Positions 9,056-18,121 of a stretch of DNA of 64,000 bases are shown piece by piece (within the stretch, counting starts at the first letter, position 1; every line of letters starts with the position of its first letter). The DNA comes from Bacillus sp. REN3 (GTDB taxonomy: Bacteria > Bacillota > Bacilli > Bacillales > Cytobacillaceae): NCBI RefSeq assembly GCF_017912555.1, contig NZ_JAERSD010000003.1:124001-188000 (forward strand). The letters are read 5' to 3'. Made by a program: the position numbers and the translations under genes. The notes under the pieces are model-generated. The model had not been told where the DNA came from, did not search any database, and was given only the letters and a program-made list of their open reading frames with translations.

Positions 9056-9242
9056 TTTTCTGATGTTTGTATTTATGGTGTTGGGGAAGTATAGAAAATG
9101 AATATCCGGTCGACACGTCTGAACGGAAAAATTTCAGGAAAGCCTGTTGTTTTCCCTTTGTTTATACGGCTCAGGCCTGCTATTTTTGAAAAATTCAACC
9201 ACACCATTACGGAAAATTTTTTGCCGAAAGGGAGGAAGGAAA

Positions 9243-10070
9243 ATGGGTCTTTGGTTTACAGAAAAGCAGACAGAAAACTTCGGGATCACGATGAAAGTGA
9301 ACAAGACGTTACATACAGAGCAAACCGAGTTCCAGAAGCTGGATATGGTAGAAACAGAAGAGTGGGGGAATATGCTGCTGCTTGACGGCATGGTCATGAC
9401 CTCCATCAAGGACGAGTTCGTGTACCACGAAATGGTGGCGCACGTTCCGTTGTTCACACACCCGAACCCTGAGAAGGTCCTTGTGGTTGGCGGCGGCGAC
9501 GGCGGCGTCATCCGTGAGGTCCTCAAGCACCCGGGCGTGAAAAAAGCGACTTTGGTCGACATCGACGGAAAAGTCATTGAGTATTCAAAGAAGTTCTTGC
9601 CTGAAATCGCCGGCAAGCTTGATGACCCTCGCGTGGAAGTCAAGGTTGGGGATGGATTCATGCATATCGCGGAAAGCGAGAACGAATATGATGTCATCAT
9701 GGTTGACTCTACTGAACCGGTCGGTCCGGCAGTGAACCTGTTCACAAAAGGCTTTTATGCAGGAATTTCGAAAGCGCTGAAGGAAGACGGCATCTTTGTT
9801 GCCCAGTCGGATAACCCTTGGTTCAAGGCTGACTTGATCCGCACTGTCCAGAAGGACGTCAAGGAAATCTTCCCGATCACGCGCCTGTACATTGCGAACA
9901 TCCCGACATACCCAAGCGGAATGTGGGCATTCACCCTGGGTTCGAAGAAGTATGACCCTCTTGAGGTCAGTGATGATCGCTTCCATGACATTGAGACAAA
10001 ATACTACACGAAAGAGCTTCACAAGGCTGCTTTCGTCCTCCCTAAGTTCGTAGGCGACCTAGTAAAATAA
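9243..10070 (+). CDS. speE: spermidine synthase SpeE
   Basis: Transfers the aminopropyl group of decarboxylated S-adenosylmethionine to putrescine. The 275-residue protein starts at the ATG preceded by GGGAGGAAGG and matches B. subtilis SpeE in length. Visible motifs are the nucleotide-binding [16 protein letters not shown], the DID of [13 protein letters not shown], and [14 protein letters not shown] with the catalytic aspartate region. [13 protein letters not shown] near the C-terminus is also typical. speB follows after a repeat-filled 400-bp gap; in B. subtilis the two form an operon producing spermidine from agmatine. Confidence 0.96.
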   Translation: MGLWFTEKQTENFGITMKVNKTLHTEQTEFQKLDMVETEEWGNMLLLDGMVMTSIKDEFVYHEMVAHVPLFTHPNPEKVLVVGGGDGGVIREVLKHPGVKKATLVDIDGKVIEYSKKFLPEIAGKLDDPRVEVKVGDGFMHIAESENEYDVIMVDSTEPVGPAVNLFTKGFYAGISKALKEDGIFVAQSDNPWFKADLIRTVQKDVKEIFPITRLYIANIPTYPSGMWAFTLGSKKYDPLEVSDDRFHDIETKYYTKELHKAAFVLPKFVGDLVK

Positions 10071-10165
10071 GATCCGTTTCCAGGGCCCCGGTCCGGCACT
10101 CTGCCGCGGCCGGGTTTGCCTGTCTGGCTTCCCGGCCAATAGCGGGCCTTTTAACATGAGGAAAT

Positions 10166-10460
10166 AGTAGAAATAGCTCTTTTCAAAACTACTGTTGTTT
10201 TTAATGGAACTTATAAACAAATCGTTGACTGGAACGGAAGGTGCGAGACTCCTTGAAAATGCTAACGCATTTCCTTCGTGTGCAGGTAAATTCGAGGAAG
10301 TTTTTAAGTGTCCAGCGGGATGCTGCGGGCCAGGTGAGACCCCGCAAGGGCTAAGCGCTGAAGCTGGACAGGCTCACCACACAGCCCGCGGAAAGCGGGC
10401 ATCCTGGAGTGCAAGTCAACAACTCCATTATTTGCAACAATGTTTATAAAAGCAGCCTAA
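10166..10460 (+). repeat. dispersed MITE-like repeat, family A copy 1
   Basis: Located between speE and speB. It contains the family marker GGAACGGAAGGTGCGAGACT near the left end, GACCCCGCAAGGGC in the middle and GGAGTGCAAGTCAACA at the right end. Ends TAGCTCTTTT and ATAAAAGCAGCCTA are weak inverted repeats. Apparent short reading frames inside are not genes. Confidence 0.75.
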
Positions 10461-10476
10461 AAAAGAGGTGTTAGCA

Positions 10477-11349
10477 ATGCGATTTGACGAAGCCTATTCT
10501 GGCAATGTATTTATCGGAAGCCATTCGGATTATCTCGAAAGCAAGGCGGTCCTTTATGGAATGCCAATGGACTGGACCGTAAGTTACCGTCCGGGTTCCC
10601 GTTTCGGCCCGACCCGCATCCGCGAGGTGTCGATCGGACTTGAAGAGTATAGCCCATATCTTGATCGTGAAATGGCAGAGTTGAAGTATTTTGACGCTGG
10701 CGACATCCCGCTCCCGTTCGGTAATGCGCAAAAGAGCCTGGATTTGATCGAGGAATTCGTCGATAAGCTTTTGGCTGCCGGAAAATTCCCGCTCGGAATG
10801 GGCGGGGAGCACCTTGTCTCCTGGCCGGTGATGAAGGCCATGGCGAAGAAATACAAGGACCTTGCCATCATTCATTTTGATGCCCATACAGACTTGCGCG
10901 AGCACTACGAAGGCGAACCATTATCGCACTCGACGCCAATCCGCAAGATCGCCGAGCACATCGGCCCAACGAATGTCTATTCTTTCGGCATCCGTTCTGG
11001 CATGAAGGAGGAATTCGAGTGGGCAAAGGAAGCAGGCATGCATATTTCCAAATTCGAGGTTCTCGAGCCGCTGAAGGAAATCCTGCCTAAGCTTGCCGGC
11101 CGTCCAGTGTACGTCACGATCGATATCGACGTCCTTGACCCAGCCCATGCGCCGGGTACCGGCACAGTCGATGCCGGCGGGATCACCTCAAAGGAACTGC
11201 TTGCATCCATCCATGCCATTGCAGGCTCCGAAGTGGAAGTTGTCGGTGCTGATCTTGTCGAAGTTGCGCCAATCTATGATCCTTCTGAAATGACCGCGAA
11301 CACAGCCAGCAAGATCATTCGAGAGATGCTGCTAGGGTTCGTTAAATAA
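10477..11349 (+). CDS. speB: agmatinase SpeB
   Basis: Mn-dependent ureohydrolase converting agmatine to putrescine and urea; 290 aa, the same length as the B. subtilis enzyme. Metal ligands are clear: H112 (GMGGEHLVSW), D135-x-H137-x-D139 (HFDAHTDL) and D216-x-D218 (TIDIDVLDPAHAPGTGT). The ATG at 10477 was chosen because AAAGAGGTG ends 6 nt upstream. Downstream of speE it completes the arginine-decarboxylase route to spermidine. The 400-bp spacer occupied by a repeat is larger than usual for this pair. Confidence 0.96.
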   Translation: MRFDEAYSGNVFIGSHSDYLESKAVLYGMPMDWTVSYRPGSRFGPTRIREVSIGLEEYSPYLDREMAELKYFDAGDIPLPFGNAQKSLDLIEEFVDKLLAAGKFPLGMGGEHLVSWPVMKAMAKKYKDLAIIHFDAHTDLREHYEGEPLSHSTPIRKIAEHIGPTNVYSFGIRSGMKEEFEWAKEAGMHISKFEVLEPLKEILPKLAGRPVYVTIDIDVLDPAHAPGTGTVDAGGITSKELLASIHAIAGSEVEVVGADLVEVAPIYDPSEMTANTASKIIREMLLGFVK

Positions 11350-11360
11350 ATATTGTAATA

Positions 11361-11442
11361 GGATGACCGCCAGAATGTTGTTTGGACCAGTCCCTAAAAA
11401 CTGGTTGGTCTGGCCCGCCATACGAAAATATGGCCATCATCC
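11361..11442 (+). other. candidate three-way-junction RNA structure
   Basis: P1 GGATGA (11361-11366) pairs with TCATCC (11437-11442). P2 GCCAGA (11369-11374) pairs with TCTGGC (11409-11414) and continues as ACCAGT/ACTGGT (11386-11391/11400-11405). P3 CCATA/TATGG (11418-11422/11429-11433) has a 6-nt loop. A terminator begins 6 nt later. It resembles no riboswitch class I can name, and may simply be the structured 3' end of speB. Confidence 0.4.
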
Positions 11443-11447
11443 GCTGT

Positions 11448-11476
11448 AAGCCGCTCCTGTCCCGGGGGCGGCTTTT
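11448..11476 (+). terminator. intrinsic terminator between speB and the fatty-acid transporter
   Basis: Stem AAGCCGCTCC / GGGGCGGCTT (one G-T pair) with TTTTT after it. It either ends speB transcription or, together with the structure just upstream, forms an expression platform. Confidence 0.85.
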
Positions 11477-11557
11477 TGGCGTATGTTATGTGTTCTGAAA
11501 GACCTAAATGCAGTTCATAAGAAGGAATATTCAGAATAATATAGAAAATATAGTGGT

Positions 11558-11571
11558 TGCAAGCGTTATTA
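11558..11571 (+). promoter_or_regulatory. cre-like (CcpA) site upstream of the transporter
   Basis: TGCAAGCGTTATTA matches the cre pattern TGWAANCGNTNWCA at all but two specified positions, and lies just before the Shine-Dalgarno. A second cre-like sequence, TGCAAGCGCTTACT, is at 12008-12021 inside the gene. A weak promoter (TTCATA 11514-11519, 17 bp, TAATAT 11537-11542) would place the first site just downstream of the start point. Confidence 0.35.
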
Positions 11572-11591
11572 CTACCAAGGAGGTAAAGAGG

Positions 11592-12911
11592 ATGAAAATG
11601 TTAGTTTCTTTTTTCAACCGCATCATGCAGCGTTATTTGCCAGATCCGTTTTTGTTTGTCATCATCCTGACCTTTGCAGTATTCGGTCTAGGACTTATTT
11701 TTACAGATAGCGGTCCGTACCAGATGGTCCAGCACTGGGGTTCAGGGTTCTGGGGGCTGCTGGTGTTCACGATGCAAATGGTGCTTGTCCTTGTGACCGG
11801 GCATGTCCTGGCAAGCAGCCATATTTTTAAAAAGGGACTGGGAGCGCTGGCCGCCCTTGCGAAAACACCTGGACAGGCGATCATTTTTGTCACGGTCGTC
11901 TCAATGGCCGCAAGCTTGATCAACTGGGGTTTCGGTCTTGTCATTGGCGCGCTGTTCGCGAAGCAACTCGCAAAGAAGGTCAAGCATGTTGATTACAGGC
12001 TGTTAATTGCAAGCGCTTACTCTGGATTCATCGTCTGGCACGGCGGGATTTCCGGTTCGATTCCGCTGACAATCGCGACTGAGGGGCATTTTTCCCAAGA
12101 CATGATCGGCATCATTCCAACAGACCAGACCATTTTCGCGAGTTTTAACCTCTTCATTATCGCCGTAATGCTGTTCATCCTGCCACTGGTCAACAGGGTG
12201 ATGATGCCTCCAAAGGACGAAACGATTTCCGTGGATCCGATGATGCTCGATAATGAAACGCCCGCCGCCGCAATCGAACAGGGGGCGCTGACGCCAGCAG
12301 AGAAGCTTGAAAACAGCAGGATCGTTTCATTGTTGACTGGTATCTTTGGACTTATTTTCTTATTTTACTATTTCAGCGAGAATGGCTTTAAACTGAACCT
12401 CGACATCGTCAATTTCTTGTTCCTGTTCCTTGGCATCCTATTCCATGGGACGCCGAAGCGTTTCCTCGAGGCGGTGGTGAATGCGGTCAAGGGGGCAAGC
12501 GGGATCATCATCCAGTTCCCGTTTTATGCGGGGATCATGGGAATGATGACAGCGTCCGGGCTTGCAGCGGTCATGTCGGAGGGCTTCGTATCGATTTCCA
12601 ATGAGTTCACGTTCCCGTTCTTTACCTTCCTGAGTGCCGGCCTTGTCAATTTCTTCGTTCCTTCAGGCGGCGGTCAATGGGCTGTCCAGGCTCCTGTCAT
12701 GCTCGAAGCGGCGCAGGCACTGGGCGTTTCCATCCCGAAAACAGCGATGGCCGTTGCCTGGGGCGATGCCTGGACCAACCTGATCCAGCCATTCTGGGCA
12801 TTGCCGGCCCTTGCCATTGCCGGATTGAAAGCAAAGGATATCATGGGGTACTGCGTGCTGACACTGATCGTCAGCGGCGTAGTGATTTCGGCTGGTATGC
12901 TATTTTTCTAG
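11592..12911 (+). CDS. AtoE-family short-chain fatty acid transporter
   Basis: Integral membrane carrier of 439 aa with about 10-12 hydrophobic segments. It starts RIMQRYLPDPFLFVIILTF, as AtoE/TIGR00366 proteins do, and carries conserved NWGFGLVIGALFAKQLA, YSGFIVWHGGISGSIPL and NFFVPSGGGQWAVQAPVM motifs. Expected cargo is short-chain fatty acids such as butyrate or acetoacetate; specificity is not readable. AAGGAGGT ends 7 nt before ATG 11592. It is monocistronic. Cre-like sites suggest catabolite repression. Its role fits with the butyryl/isobutyryl-CoA enzymes 8-20 kb downstream, but there is no direct linkage. Confidence 0.85.
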   Translation: MKMLVSFFNRIMQRYLPDPFLFVIILTFAVFGLGLIFTDSGPYQMVQHWGSGFWGLLVFTMQMVLVLVTGHVLASSHIFKKGLGALAALAKTPGQAIIFVTVVSMAASLINWGFGLVIGALFAKQLAKKVKHVDYRLLIASAYSGFIVWHGGISGSIPLTIATEGHFSQDMIGIIPTDQTIFASFNLFIIAVMLFILPLVNRVMMPPKDETISVDPMMLDNETPAAAIEQGALTPAEKLENSRIVSLLTGIFGLIFLFYYFSENGFKLNLDIVNFLFLFLGILFHGTPKRFLEAVVNAVKGASGIIIQFPFYAGIMGMMTASGLAAVMSEGFVSISNEFTFPFFTFLSAGLVNFFVPSGGGQWAVQAPVMLEAAQALGVSIPKTAMAVAWGDAWTNLIQPFWALPALAIAGLKAKDIMGYCVLTLIVSGVVISAGMLFF

Positions 12912-13039
12912 AACGGCAAGAAACTGGGGGACGCTTGCCTTGATATCCGTTTTACGGGGAACGTTCCCTTCGTCTTTGATACCCGGTTCGCCGGGAAATG
13001 ATCAACATGGAATTAGGCAACTGTTTTTTCGAACTGGAC

Positions 13040-13180
13040 AAAATCCTGCTGAATTTCAAGTTTGAGAGATTCCGACAATTTTCTGCTTGATTCCAGCAAA
13101 AGATCGTGGAAATCAAGCAGTCTTTTTGCGGGAATTCGACAAGCTTCCGCGGAATCATGAACCTGCTGGGCCCTAAAACA
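13040..13180. repeat. degenerate ~21-bp tandem repeat array, copy 1
   Basis: Successive units beginning GGAAATCAAGCAG, GGGAATTCGACAAG and GGAATCATGAACC are spaced 19-22 bp apart. Similar units occur at 43551-43640 and, inverted, at 50865-51010. Function unknown. Confidence 0.5.
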
Positions 13181-13200
13181 GCCACCACTATCGAATAACC

Positions 13201-13230
13201 GAAAAAACTGGACGGCATCATGCCGTCCAG
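13201..13230 (-). terminator. terminator of the DUF1540 gene
   Basis: Stem CTGGACGGCA/TGCCGTCCAG with a 3-nt loop. On the minus strand it is followed by TTTTTTCGG. Confidence 0.88.
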
Positions 13231-13249
13231 CCTTCAAACTTCCACTCTA

Positions 13250-13402
13250 TCATCTTTCCTCGAACGTTTTGCACGCAGTTTCTTCAACATTAGCAGCTAC
13301 TTTTCCAGTTTGGGCAATGACATAAATGGAATCCGCGACGCAATCATCGCCTTCTGCCCAATATTTGCAGTTCTTCACATCGCATTTCACTTCGATTTTC
13401 AT
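13250..13402 (-). CDS. DUF1540 domain small Cys-rich protein
   Basis: A 50-residue protein beginning MKIEVKCDVKNCKYW, with Cys at 7, 12, 21 and 44. The pattern C-x4-C-x-YW-x4-C-x-A...T-x-C-x-TF is that of DUF1540, which may bind metal and has no assigned function. AGGAGGAG lies 6 nt before the ATG, and a perfect terminator begins just after the stop. It is monocistronic and convergent with the fatty-acid transporter gene, opposite in strand to ywiB. It is easily missed because of its size. Confidence 0.85.
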   Translation of the reverse strand: MKIEVKCDVKNCKYWAEGDDCVADSIYVIAQTGKVAANVEETACKTFEER

Positions 13403-13482
13403 GGAAGGCTCCTCCTAAGTTAAAAGATTTAGTAGCCTTTACCCGTTTTCAGACAGATTATTCCTCTGAGCTGGATCCTGAC

Positions 13483-13511
13483 TTGAAGTTTCATGGGGGA
13501 ATATTTATAAT
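13483..13511 (+). promoter_or_regulatory. sigma-A promoter for ywiB-argS
   Basis: -35 TTGAAG (13483-13488), 17-bp spacer, -10 TATAAT (13506-13511). A second TATAAT occurs at 13520-13525 without a matching -35. Confidence 0.7.
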
Positions 13512-13582
13512 TATAAAGTTATAATAGATTTGAAGCGGAAAGCAGCCAGGATAATCTGATTTTAAAAAAGGACGTGTTATCG

Positions 13583-14026
13583 GTGCCGATTGGAGCTTCT
13601 GAACAGATTCCTGTCAAGGTGACGGTCACGACGGCCATTTACAGCGGCATGGAGAAGGAAACTTTTGAATTGACCACATTTGGCCGATACTATAAAAAAG
13701 CGGACAGTTCATACCTCCAGTATGAAGAAACAATGGAGGAGGGAGAGGTCCGGACGACTGTGAAAATAACAGGAAATGAGGTGCTGATCTTAAGGAACGG
13801 CGCGATTGGGATGAGGCTTCATTTTTTGTTGGATAAAAAGACCCCTGGAAATTACAAGACACCGTATGGAGTGCTGGAAACCTCTGCCCTCGCCAAACGG
13901 ATTGATGCGAATCATAATGAACAGAGCCAGGAAGGCCATGTAGACTTGCTGTATGATATGCAAATCCAGGGTTCTGACGCAGGTACATATCATTTGACGA
14001 TCAAATATAAGGAGGAAGGCAAATGA
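13583..14026 (+). CDS. ywiB: YwiB family (DUF1934) beta-barrel protein
   Basis: A 147-residue cytoplasmic protein of the DUF1934 family, predicted to be calycin-like and always upstream of argS in Bacilli. Alternating strands are visible ([49 protein letters not shown]). The biochemical role is unknown. GTG 13583 was chosen since AAAAAAGGA ends 10 nt upstream; GTG 13574 is almost on top of that site. Its stop overlaps the argS start (ATGA), indicating translational coupling. Confidence 0.85.
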   Translation: MPIGASEQIPVKVTVTTAIYSGMEKETFELTTFGRYYKKADSSYLQYEETMEEGEVRTTVKITGNEVLILRNGAIGMRLHFLLDKKTPGNYKTPYGVLETSALAKRIDANHNEQSQEGHVDLLYDMQIQGSDAGTYHLTIKYKEEGK

Positions 14027-15693
14027 ATATAGTTGAACAGGTGCAATTGAAGCTGAAGGAAGAGATCAAGCAGGCGATCCTGAAGGCGGAACTGGCAGAG
14101 GAAGCCGAAATCCCTGATGTCATCCTCGAAACGCCGAAGGAGAAGGCGCACGGCGATTACTCGACAAATATGGCGATGCAGCTTGCGCGTATCGCCAAGA
14201 AGGCTCCTCGGCAAATTGCAGAGCAGCTCATCAGGAATTTTGATAAAACGAAGGCATCGATCGAGAAAATGGAGATCGCAGGGCCTGGCTTCATCAATTT
14301 TTACATGGATAACAGCTATTTGACGGACTTGATTCCTTCCATCCTTGAAGCAGGCGAAAAGTATGGGGAATCGAAGGTTGGCAACGGCCAGAAGATCCAG
14401 GTTGAGTTTGTTTCGGCCAATCCGACCGGCGATCTCCACCTCGGACACGCCCGCGGTGCGGCTGTCGGAGACTCTTTATGCAATGTACTTGCGAAGGCAG
14501 GCTACGATGTTTCGCGTGAATACTATATCAATGACGCCGGCAATCAGATCAATAATCTTGCCTTGTCCGTCGAGGCCCGTTACTTTCAGGCGCTTGGCAT
14601 CGACAAGCCAATGCCAGAAGATGGCTATCACGGCGCGGATATCATCGGGATCGGCCAGAAGCTTGCCGACGAATTCGGCGACAAATTTGTCCATGTGCCG
14701 GACGAGGAACGTTTCGATACGTTCCGCCAATACGGCTTGGAATACGAAATGGAAAAGCTTAAGCAGGATCTCGAGAACTTCCGTGTGACATTCGATGTGT
14801 GGTATTCAGAGACTTCACTCTACAAGAATGGGAAAATCGATGTGGCCCTGGACAGGCTCCGCGAAAACGGCCATATCTATGAACAGGACGGCGCGACATG
14901 GTTCCGCTCGACTGAGCTTGGGGATGACAAAGACCGTGTGCTGATCAAGCAGGATGGCACTTACACATATTTGACGCCGGATATCGCTTACCATAAGGAC
15001 AAGCTGGAGCGCGGATTCGAAAAGCTGATCAATATCTGGGGGGCTGACCACCACGGTTATATACCTAGGATGAAAGCGGCGATCGAAGCGCTCGGCTATG
15101 ACCGTGACACGCTTGAAGTCGAAATCATCCAGCTCGTCCACCTGTATAAGAACGGCGAGAAAATGAAGATGAGCAAGCGCACAGGCAAGGCAGTGACGAT
15201 GCGTGACCTGATCGATGAAGTCGGCCTGGATGGAGTCCGCTATTTCTTCGCGATGAGAAGCTCTGATACGCATATGGACTTCGACCTTGACCTCGCTGTA
15301 TCGCAGTCTAACGAAAACCCGGTCTATTACGCGCAATACGCGCATGCACGGATTTCCAGCATCCTCCGCCAGGCTGCAGAGCAAGGCTTGGTTTTTGACG
15401 AGGGAGCTGATTTCAAGCTGATCCAGTCCGAGAAGGAAATCGATCTGCTGAAGAAGCTTGGCGAATTCCCGCTGGCAGTTGCGGAAGCGGCGCAGAAACG
15501 GATGCCGCATCGCATCACCCACTATATTTTCGAACTTGCGTCTGTTTTCCACAGTTTTTACAATGCGGAAAAAGTGCTTGATATGGACAACAAGGAAAGG
15601 ACTGCAGCCCGCCTGTCACTGATCAAGACGGTCCAGATCACATTGAAGAACGCCCTGGCGCTGATTGGTGTATCCGCTCCGGAAAAAATGTGA
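14023..15693 (+). CDS. argS: arginyl-tRNA synthetase
   Basis: Class I aminoacyl-tRNA synthetase charging tRNA-Arg; 556 aa, as in B. subtilis. An N-terminal Add1 domain (about residues 1-115) precedes the catalytic core with the HIGH-type motif HLGH at 139-142 ([13 protein letters not shown]) and KMSKR at 382-386. The C-terminal DALR anticodon-binding domain starts near 440 ([17 protein letters not shown]). It overlaps ywiB by 4 nt and shares its promoter. AAGGAGG is 7 nt upstream. No T-box leader is present. Confidence 0.97.
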   Translation: MNIVEQVQLKLKEEIKQAILKAELAEEAEIPDVILETPKEKAHGDYSTNMAMQLARIAKKAPRQIAEQLIRNFDKTKASIEKMEIAGPGFINFYMDNSYLTDLIPSILEAGEKYGESKVGNGQKIQVEFVSANPTGDLHLGHARGAAVGDSLCNVLAKAGYDVSREYYINDAGNQINNLALSVEARYFQALGIDKPMPEDGYHGADIIGIGQKLADEFGDKFVHVPDEERFDTFRQYGLEYEMEKLKQDLENFRVTFDVWYSETSLYKNGKIDVALDRLRENGHIYEQDGATWFRSTELGDDKDRVLIKQDGTYTYLTPDIAYHKDKLERGFEKLINIWGADHHGYIPRMKAAIEALGYDRDTLEVEIIQLVHLYKNGEKMKMSKRTGKAVTMRDLIDEVGLDGVRYFFAMRSSDTHMDFDLDLAVSQSNENPVYYAQYAHARISSILRQAAEQGLVFDEGADFKLIQSEKEIDLLKKLGEFPLAVAEAAQKRMPHRITHYIFELASVFHSFYNAEKVLDMDNKERTAARLSLIKTVQITLKNALALIGVSAPEKM

Positions 15694-15731
15694 TAAAGAA
15701 GCTGAGTCTTAAGCAATAAAAAACAAACCTG

Positions 15732-15762
15732 AAAAGGCCAAATCCGCTGGATTTGGCCTTTT
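15732..15762 (+). terminator. terminator of ywiB-argS
   Basis: A 14-bp perfect stem (AAAAGGCCAAATCC with complement) and a 3-nt loop. Confidence 0.92.
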
Positions 15763-15894
15763 GATATTCCCGGGGTTACCGCCGCAGAATATAAGTAATT
15801 CTTATTGTTTATCATAAGATTATTATGATTTACTTATGCCTGCCAGTGCAGTAGCATTTAAGTGATCCAGCTATCCAAAAAAAGGGAGGAAACC

Positions 15895-16359
15895 ATGTTG
15901 AATGCCGAGATCCAATTTAGGGAAGCAGCTGAACAGGATTTGGATAAGATTGTTGGAATGCTTGCTGATGATGAGTTGGGAAGGAAGCGAGAGCGGCATG
16001 AACAGCCTCTGCCGGAAAGCTACAAAAAGGCCTTCCTGGCGATCTCCTCTGATCCCAATAATGAACTGGTAGTGGCTTATCAAGGAGATGAAGTGATAGG
16101 TGTACAGCAAATCACCTTTACGCCTTATCTGACACATCAAGGCGGTTGGCGGGCTACTATTGAAGGTGTTAGAATCTCTTCTTCTTTTCGCGGCAAGGGG
16201 TTGGGGACCGAAATGATCAATTATGGAATCCGGCGTGCAAAAGAACGAGGCTGCCATCTTGTCCAGCTTACAACAGATAAAAAAAGAGAAGATGCATTGC
16301 GATTTTATGAGCAGTTAGGCTTTAAAGCAACGCATGAGGGATTGAAAATGAAACTGTGA
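15895..16359 (+). CDS. GNAT family N-acetyltransferase
   Basis: 154 residues with the GNAT fold: N-terminal IQFREAAEQDLDKIVGML, central strand VVAYQGDEVIGVQQITF, the acetyl-CoA pyrophosphate loop RGKGLGTEMI (motif R-x-x-G-x-G) and the C-terminal ALRFYEQLGFKATHEGLKM. The acceptor substrate is unknown. GGGAGG lies 6 nt before ATG 15895. An AT-rich inverted repeat (TAAGTAA 15792-15798 / TTACTTA 15830-15836) sits in the promoter region and could bind a regulator. This gene is absent from the B. subtilis order here, so it may be an insertion. Confidence 0.85.
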   Translation: MLNAEIQFREAAEQDLDKIVGMLADDELGRKRERHEQPLPESYKKAFLAISSDPNNELVVAYQGDEVIGVQQITFTPYLTHQGGWRATIEGVRISSSFRGKGLGTEMINYGIRRAKERGCHLVQLTTDKKREDALRFYEQLGFKATHEGLKMKL

Positions 16360-16361
16360 TG

Positions 16362-16645
16362 ACCTTAAGGATGGCTGTTCTTTAAAAGATTTGTCGTTTT
16401 CTGGACCATTCTAAGAGGAACAAACAGTTTGAAAAGGTTCATTGGAACGGAAGGTGCGAGACTCCCCGGCAATGCTAAGGCATTTTGAATTCACGGAAGC
16501 TTATTCAGTACCCCGCGGGAATGTTAAGACCCCACAGGCGTGGAGTTCAATTCACCTAAAGCGGAATGCAAGCAACCTGGAGTGAACTCAACCATTTATT
16601 TGATAAAAGCAGCGAAGTTTTCGAAAACAGCCTATCTTAAAGGTT
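16362..16645 (+). repeat. dispersed MITE-like repeat, family A copy 2
   Basis: The left end CCTTAAGGATGGCTGTT and the complement of the right end CCTTTAAGATAGGCTGTT form imperfect terminal inverted repeats. The interior has GGAACGGAAGGTGCGAGACT, GACCCCACAGGCG and CCTGGAGTGAACTCAACC. Confidence 0.75.
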
Positions 16646-16646
16646 C

Positions 16647-16676
16647 AAAAACGCTCGACTTTAGCCAAGCGTTTTT
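16647..16676 (-). terminator. bidirectional terminator below uvsE
   Basis: Stem AAAAACGCT/AGCGTTTTT with a 12-nt loop. It is oriented to end uvsE transcription and is symmetric. Confidence 0.8.
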
Positions 16677-16746
16677 GATTTCCGTTTTTGGGTGGACCGC
16701 TTGATGCGGAAGGGCAGGATCGCGTTCATGCGAGGAAGGGACACGC

Positions 16747-17703
16747 TTACCTCCACTCCAGCGCCGCACCGCCGATCCGCTTTACGCCGCGGATTGTCGC
16801 CAGTTCTCCGACGAGTGCAAGCATGGCCTTGTCCTTTGCTTTCGCCTCAATCATGATATCGACGTCCTGCCCGATTTCGCGCAGGATGCTGAGCAGGGGC
16901 GTGATGAACCCGGGATCGACGTGATCGGCATGGGAGCGGTAGGCAGCTTCCGATTTTGGTGACGATAGATGGATTTTTGGATTCCATCCAGTCCGTTCCC
17001 ATGTCCTGAAGCCCGCCCGAAGAATTTCTTCCAGCGGCTCCGCGCAAAGGTTCGCCATGTGATGATGATAATCGAACATGAACGGCACACCCTCGTTCAG
17101 GCAGGCTGCGAGCGTTTCCGCAGAATTGTAGGTTTTGTCGTCGTTTTCCAGTGTGGTGATGTTTTTGATCTTCCCTGGGATCCTTGAAAAGTTTTCATGG
17201 AACCGGAGGATCGTTTCCTCTTTGTTCCCGTATGCTCCGCCAATGTGGATGTTGATGAGCGCTTCTTCTTCGAGCCCCATCGCCTCGAGCATGCGATAAT
17301 GATATTCCATATCAAGGAGGGCATTCACCGTGACTTCATCCCGCGGCGATGTGAACAGCGTGAATTGATTCGGGTGGAAGCTTGTCCTGATCCTGTGTTT
17401 TTTTACGAGCGACCCAAGTTCTTGCCACTTTTCCCGGAACGGCGTAACAAAATCCCACATTACTTCTGGGTGTGTCGCAAGCGGGACAATCGAACTCGAA
17501 AAGCGGTAAAGCGGTATGCCATGTGCGATATTGTAATGAATCATCCTCTCGGTGTTCACAAGATTCTGGTGTGTAACCGAAAGCAGCTTTTCCCTGCGCC
17601 CATCCTCCGTCAGCTGTCCGTAACGCGCAAAGGTCAGAGCTTTCGAAGGGGAAGCGTCCCATAAACTGATGGCGGTGGAAACATAGCCAAACCGAATGAT
17701 CAT
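16747..17703 (-). CDS. uvsE: UV DNA damage endonuclease UvsE
   Basis: TIM-barrel endonuclease that nicks 5' to UV photoproducts and abasic sites in an alternative excision pathway. The 318-residue protein opens [20 protein letters not shown] and contains metal-ligand segments [61 protein letters not shown] and IMIEAKAKD, in family order. I placed the start at 17703 because AAAGGAG lies 7 nt upstream. It matches B. subtilis ywjD, with ywjE and fadF next to it in the same order. Confidence 0.93.
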   Translation of the reverse strand: MIIRFGYVSTAISLWDASPSKALTFARYGQLTEDGRREKLLSVTHQNLVNTERMIHYNIAHGIPLYRFSSSIVPLATHPEVMWDFVTPFREKWQELGSLVKKHRIRTSFHPNQFTLFTSPRDEVTVNALLDMEYHYRMLEAMGLEEEALINIHIGGAYGNKEETILRFHENFSRIPGKIKNITTLENDDKTYNSAETLAACLNEGVPFMFDYHHHMANLCAEPLEEILRAGFRTWERTGWNPKIHLSSPKSEAAYRSHADHVDPGFITPLLSILREIGQDVDIMIEAKAKDKAMLALVGELATIRGVKRIGGAALEWR

Positions 17704-17746
17704 ATTGAAACTCCTTTTGCTGCGAAGCACCCATCTTTTCATTGAA

Positions 17747-17910
17747 AGGCTATGTCAGATTTGGTTGTTGATTTCCACTCCAGGCCGTTCGATGGACAGG
17801 AAGCCCTAGTGCCGACGTTGCCGCAGGACGCGGCGGTTTTTAGTCGGCCGCTTTCCGCGGGCGAGCCCTCCACTCCAACCAACAGGTATTAAAAATCTTT
17901 AACATAGCCT
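17747..17910 (-). repeat. dispersed MITE-like repeat, family A copy 3 (inverted)
   Basis: Terminal inverted repeats AGGCTAT (17747-17753) and ATAGCCT (17904-17910). In the minus orientation the interior reads GCGGCCGACTAAAAACCGCC, then GTCGGCACTAGG and TTCCTGTCC, the module shared with copies 4, 5 and 7. Confidence 0.85.
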
Positions 17911-18121
17911 ATTGAAAAACTAAAACAGGCGCTTCGAATATTGAACGATTCCTTGGAATTATTAGCCAATCCGTCCGAAAGGGAAGAAACGGGCTCGTCC
18001 CAAGCTTGCCAAAGACGGGCCGTTCCGGATTCCTGTTGATTCAAGCCCCATTTTGCCGCGCGATCCGCGGGAAGGAGAAGGGAAACTCCCTCCAGGAACC
18101 AGGAACCCGGTACGAGCATGG
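17911..18121. other. intergenic segment without recognised features
   Basis: About 210 bp between the repeat and the cardiolipin synthase gene. A small GGGAAGGAGAAGGGAAACTCCC hairpin-like stretch near 18070-18092 is the only visible structure. Confidence 0.4.

Larger units (their letters stand above)
12912..13249. other. intergenic region with degenerate tandem repeats
   Basis: 338 bp without a gene. Its main content is the degenerate array at about 13040-13180 and the minus-strand terminator at 13201-13230. Confidence 0.6.

Noticed and set aside
10195-10449. 84-codon frame between speE and speB
   Set aside because: It lies entirely in repeat copy 1.
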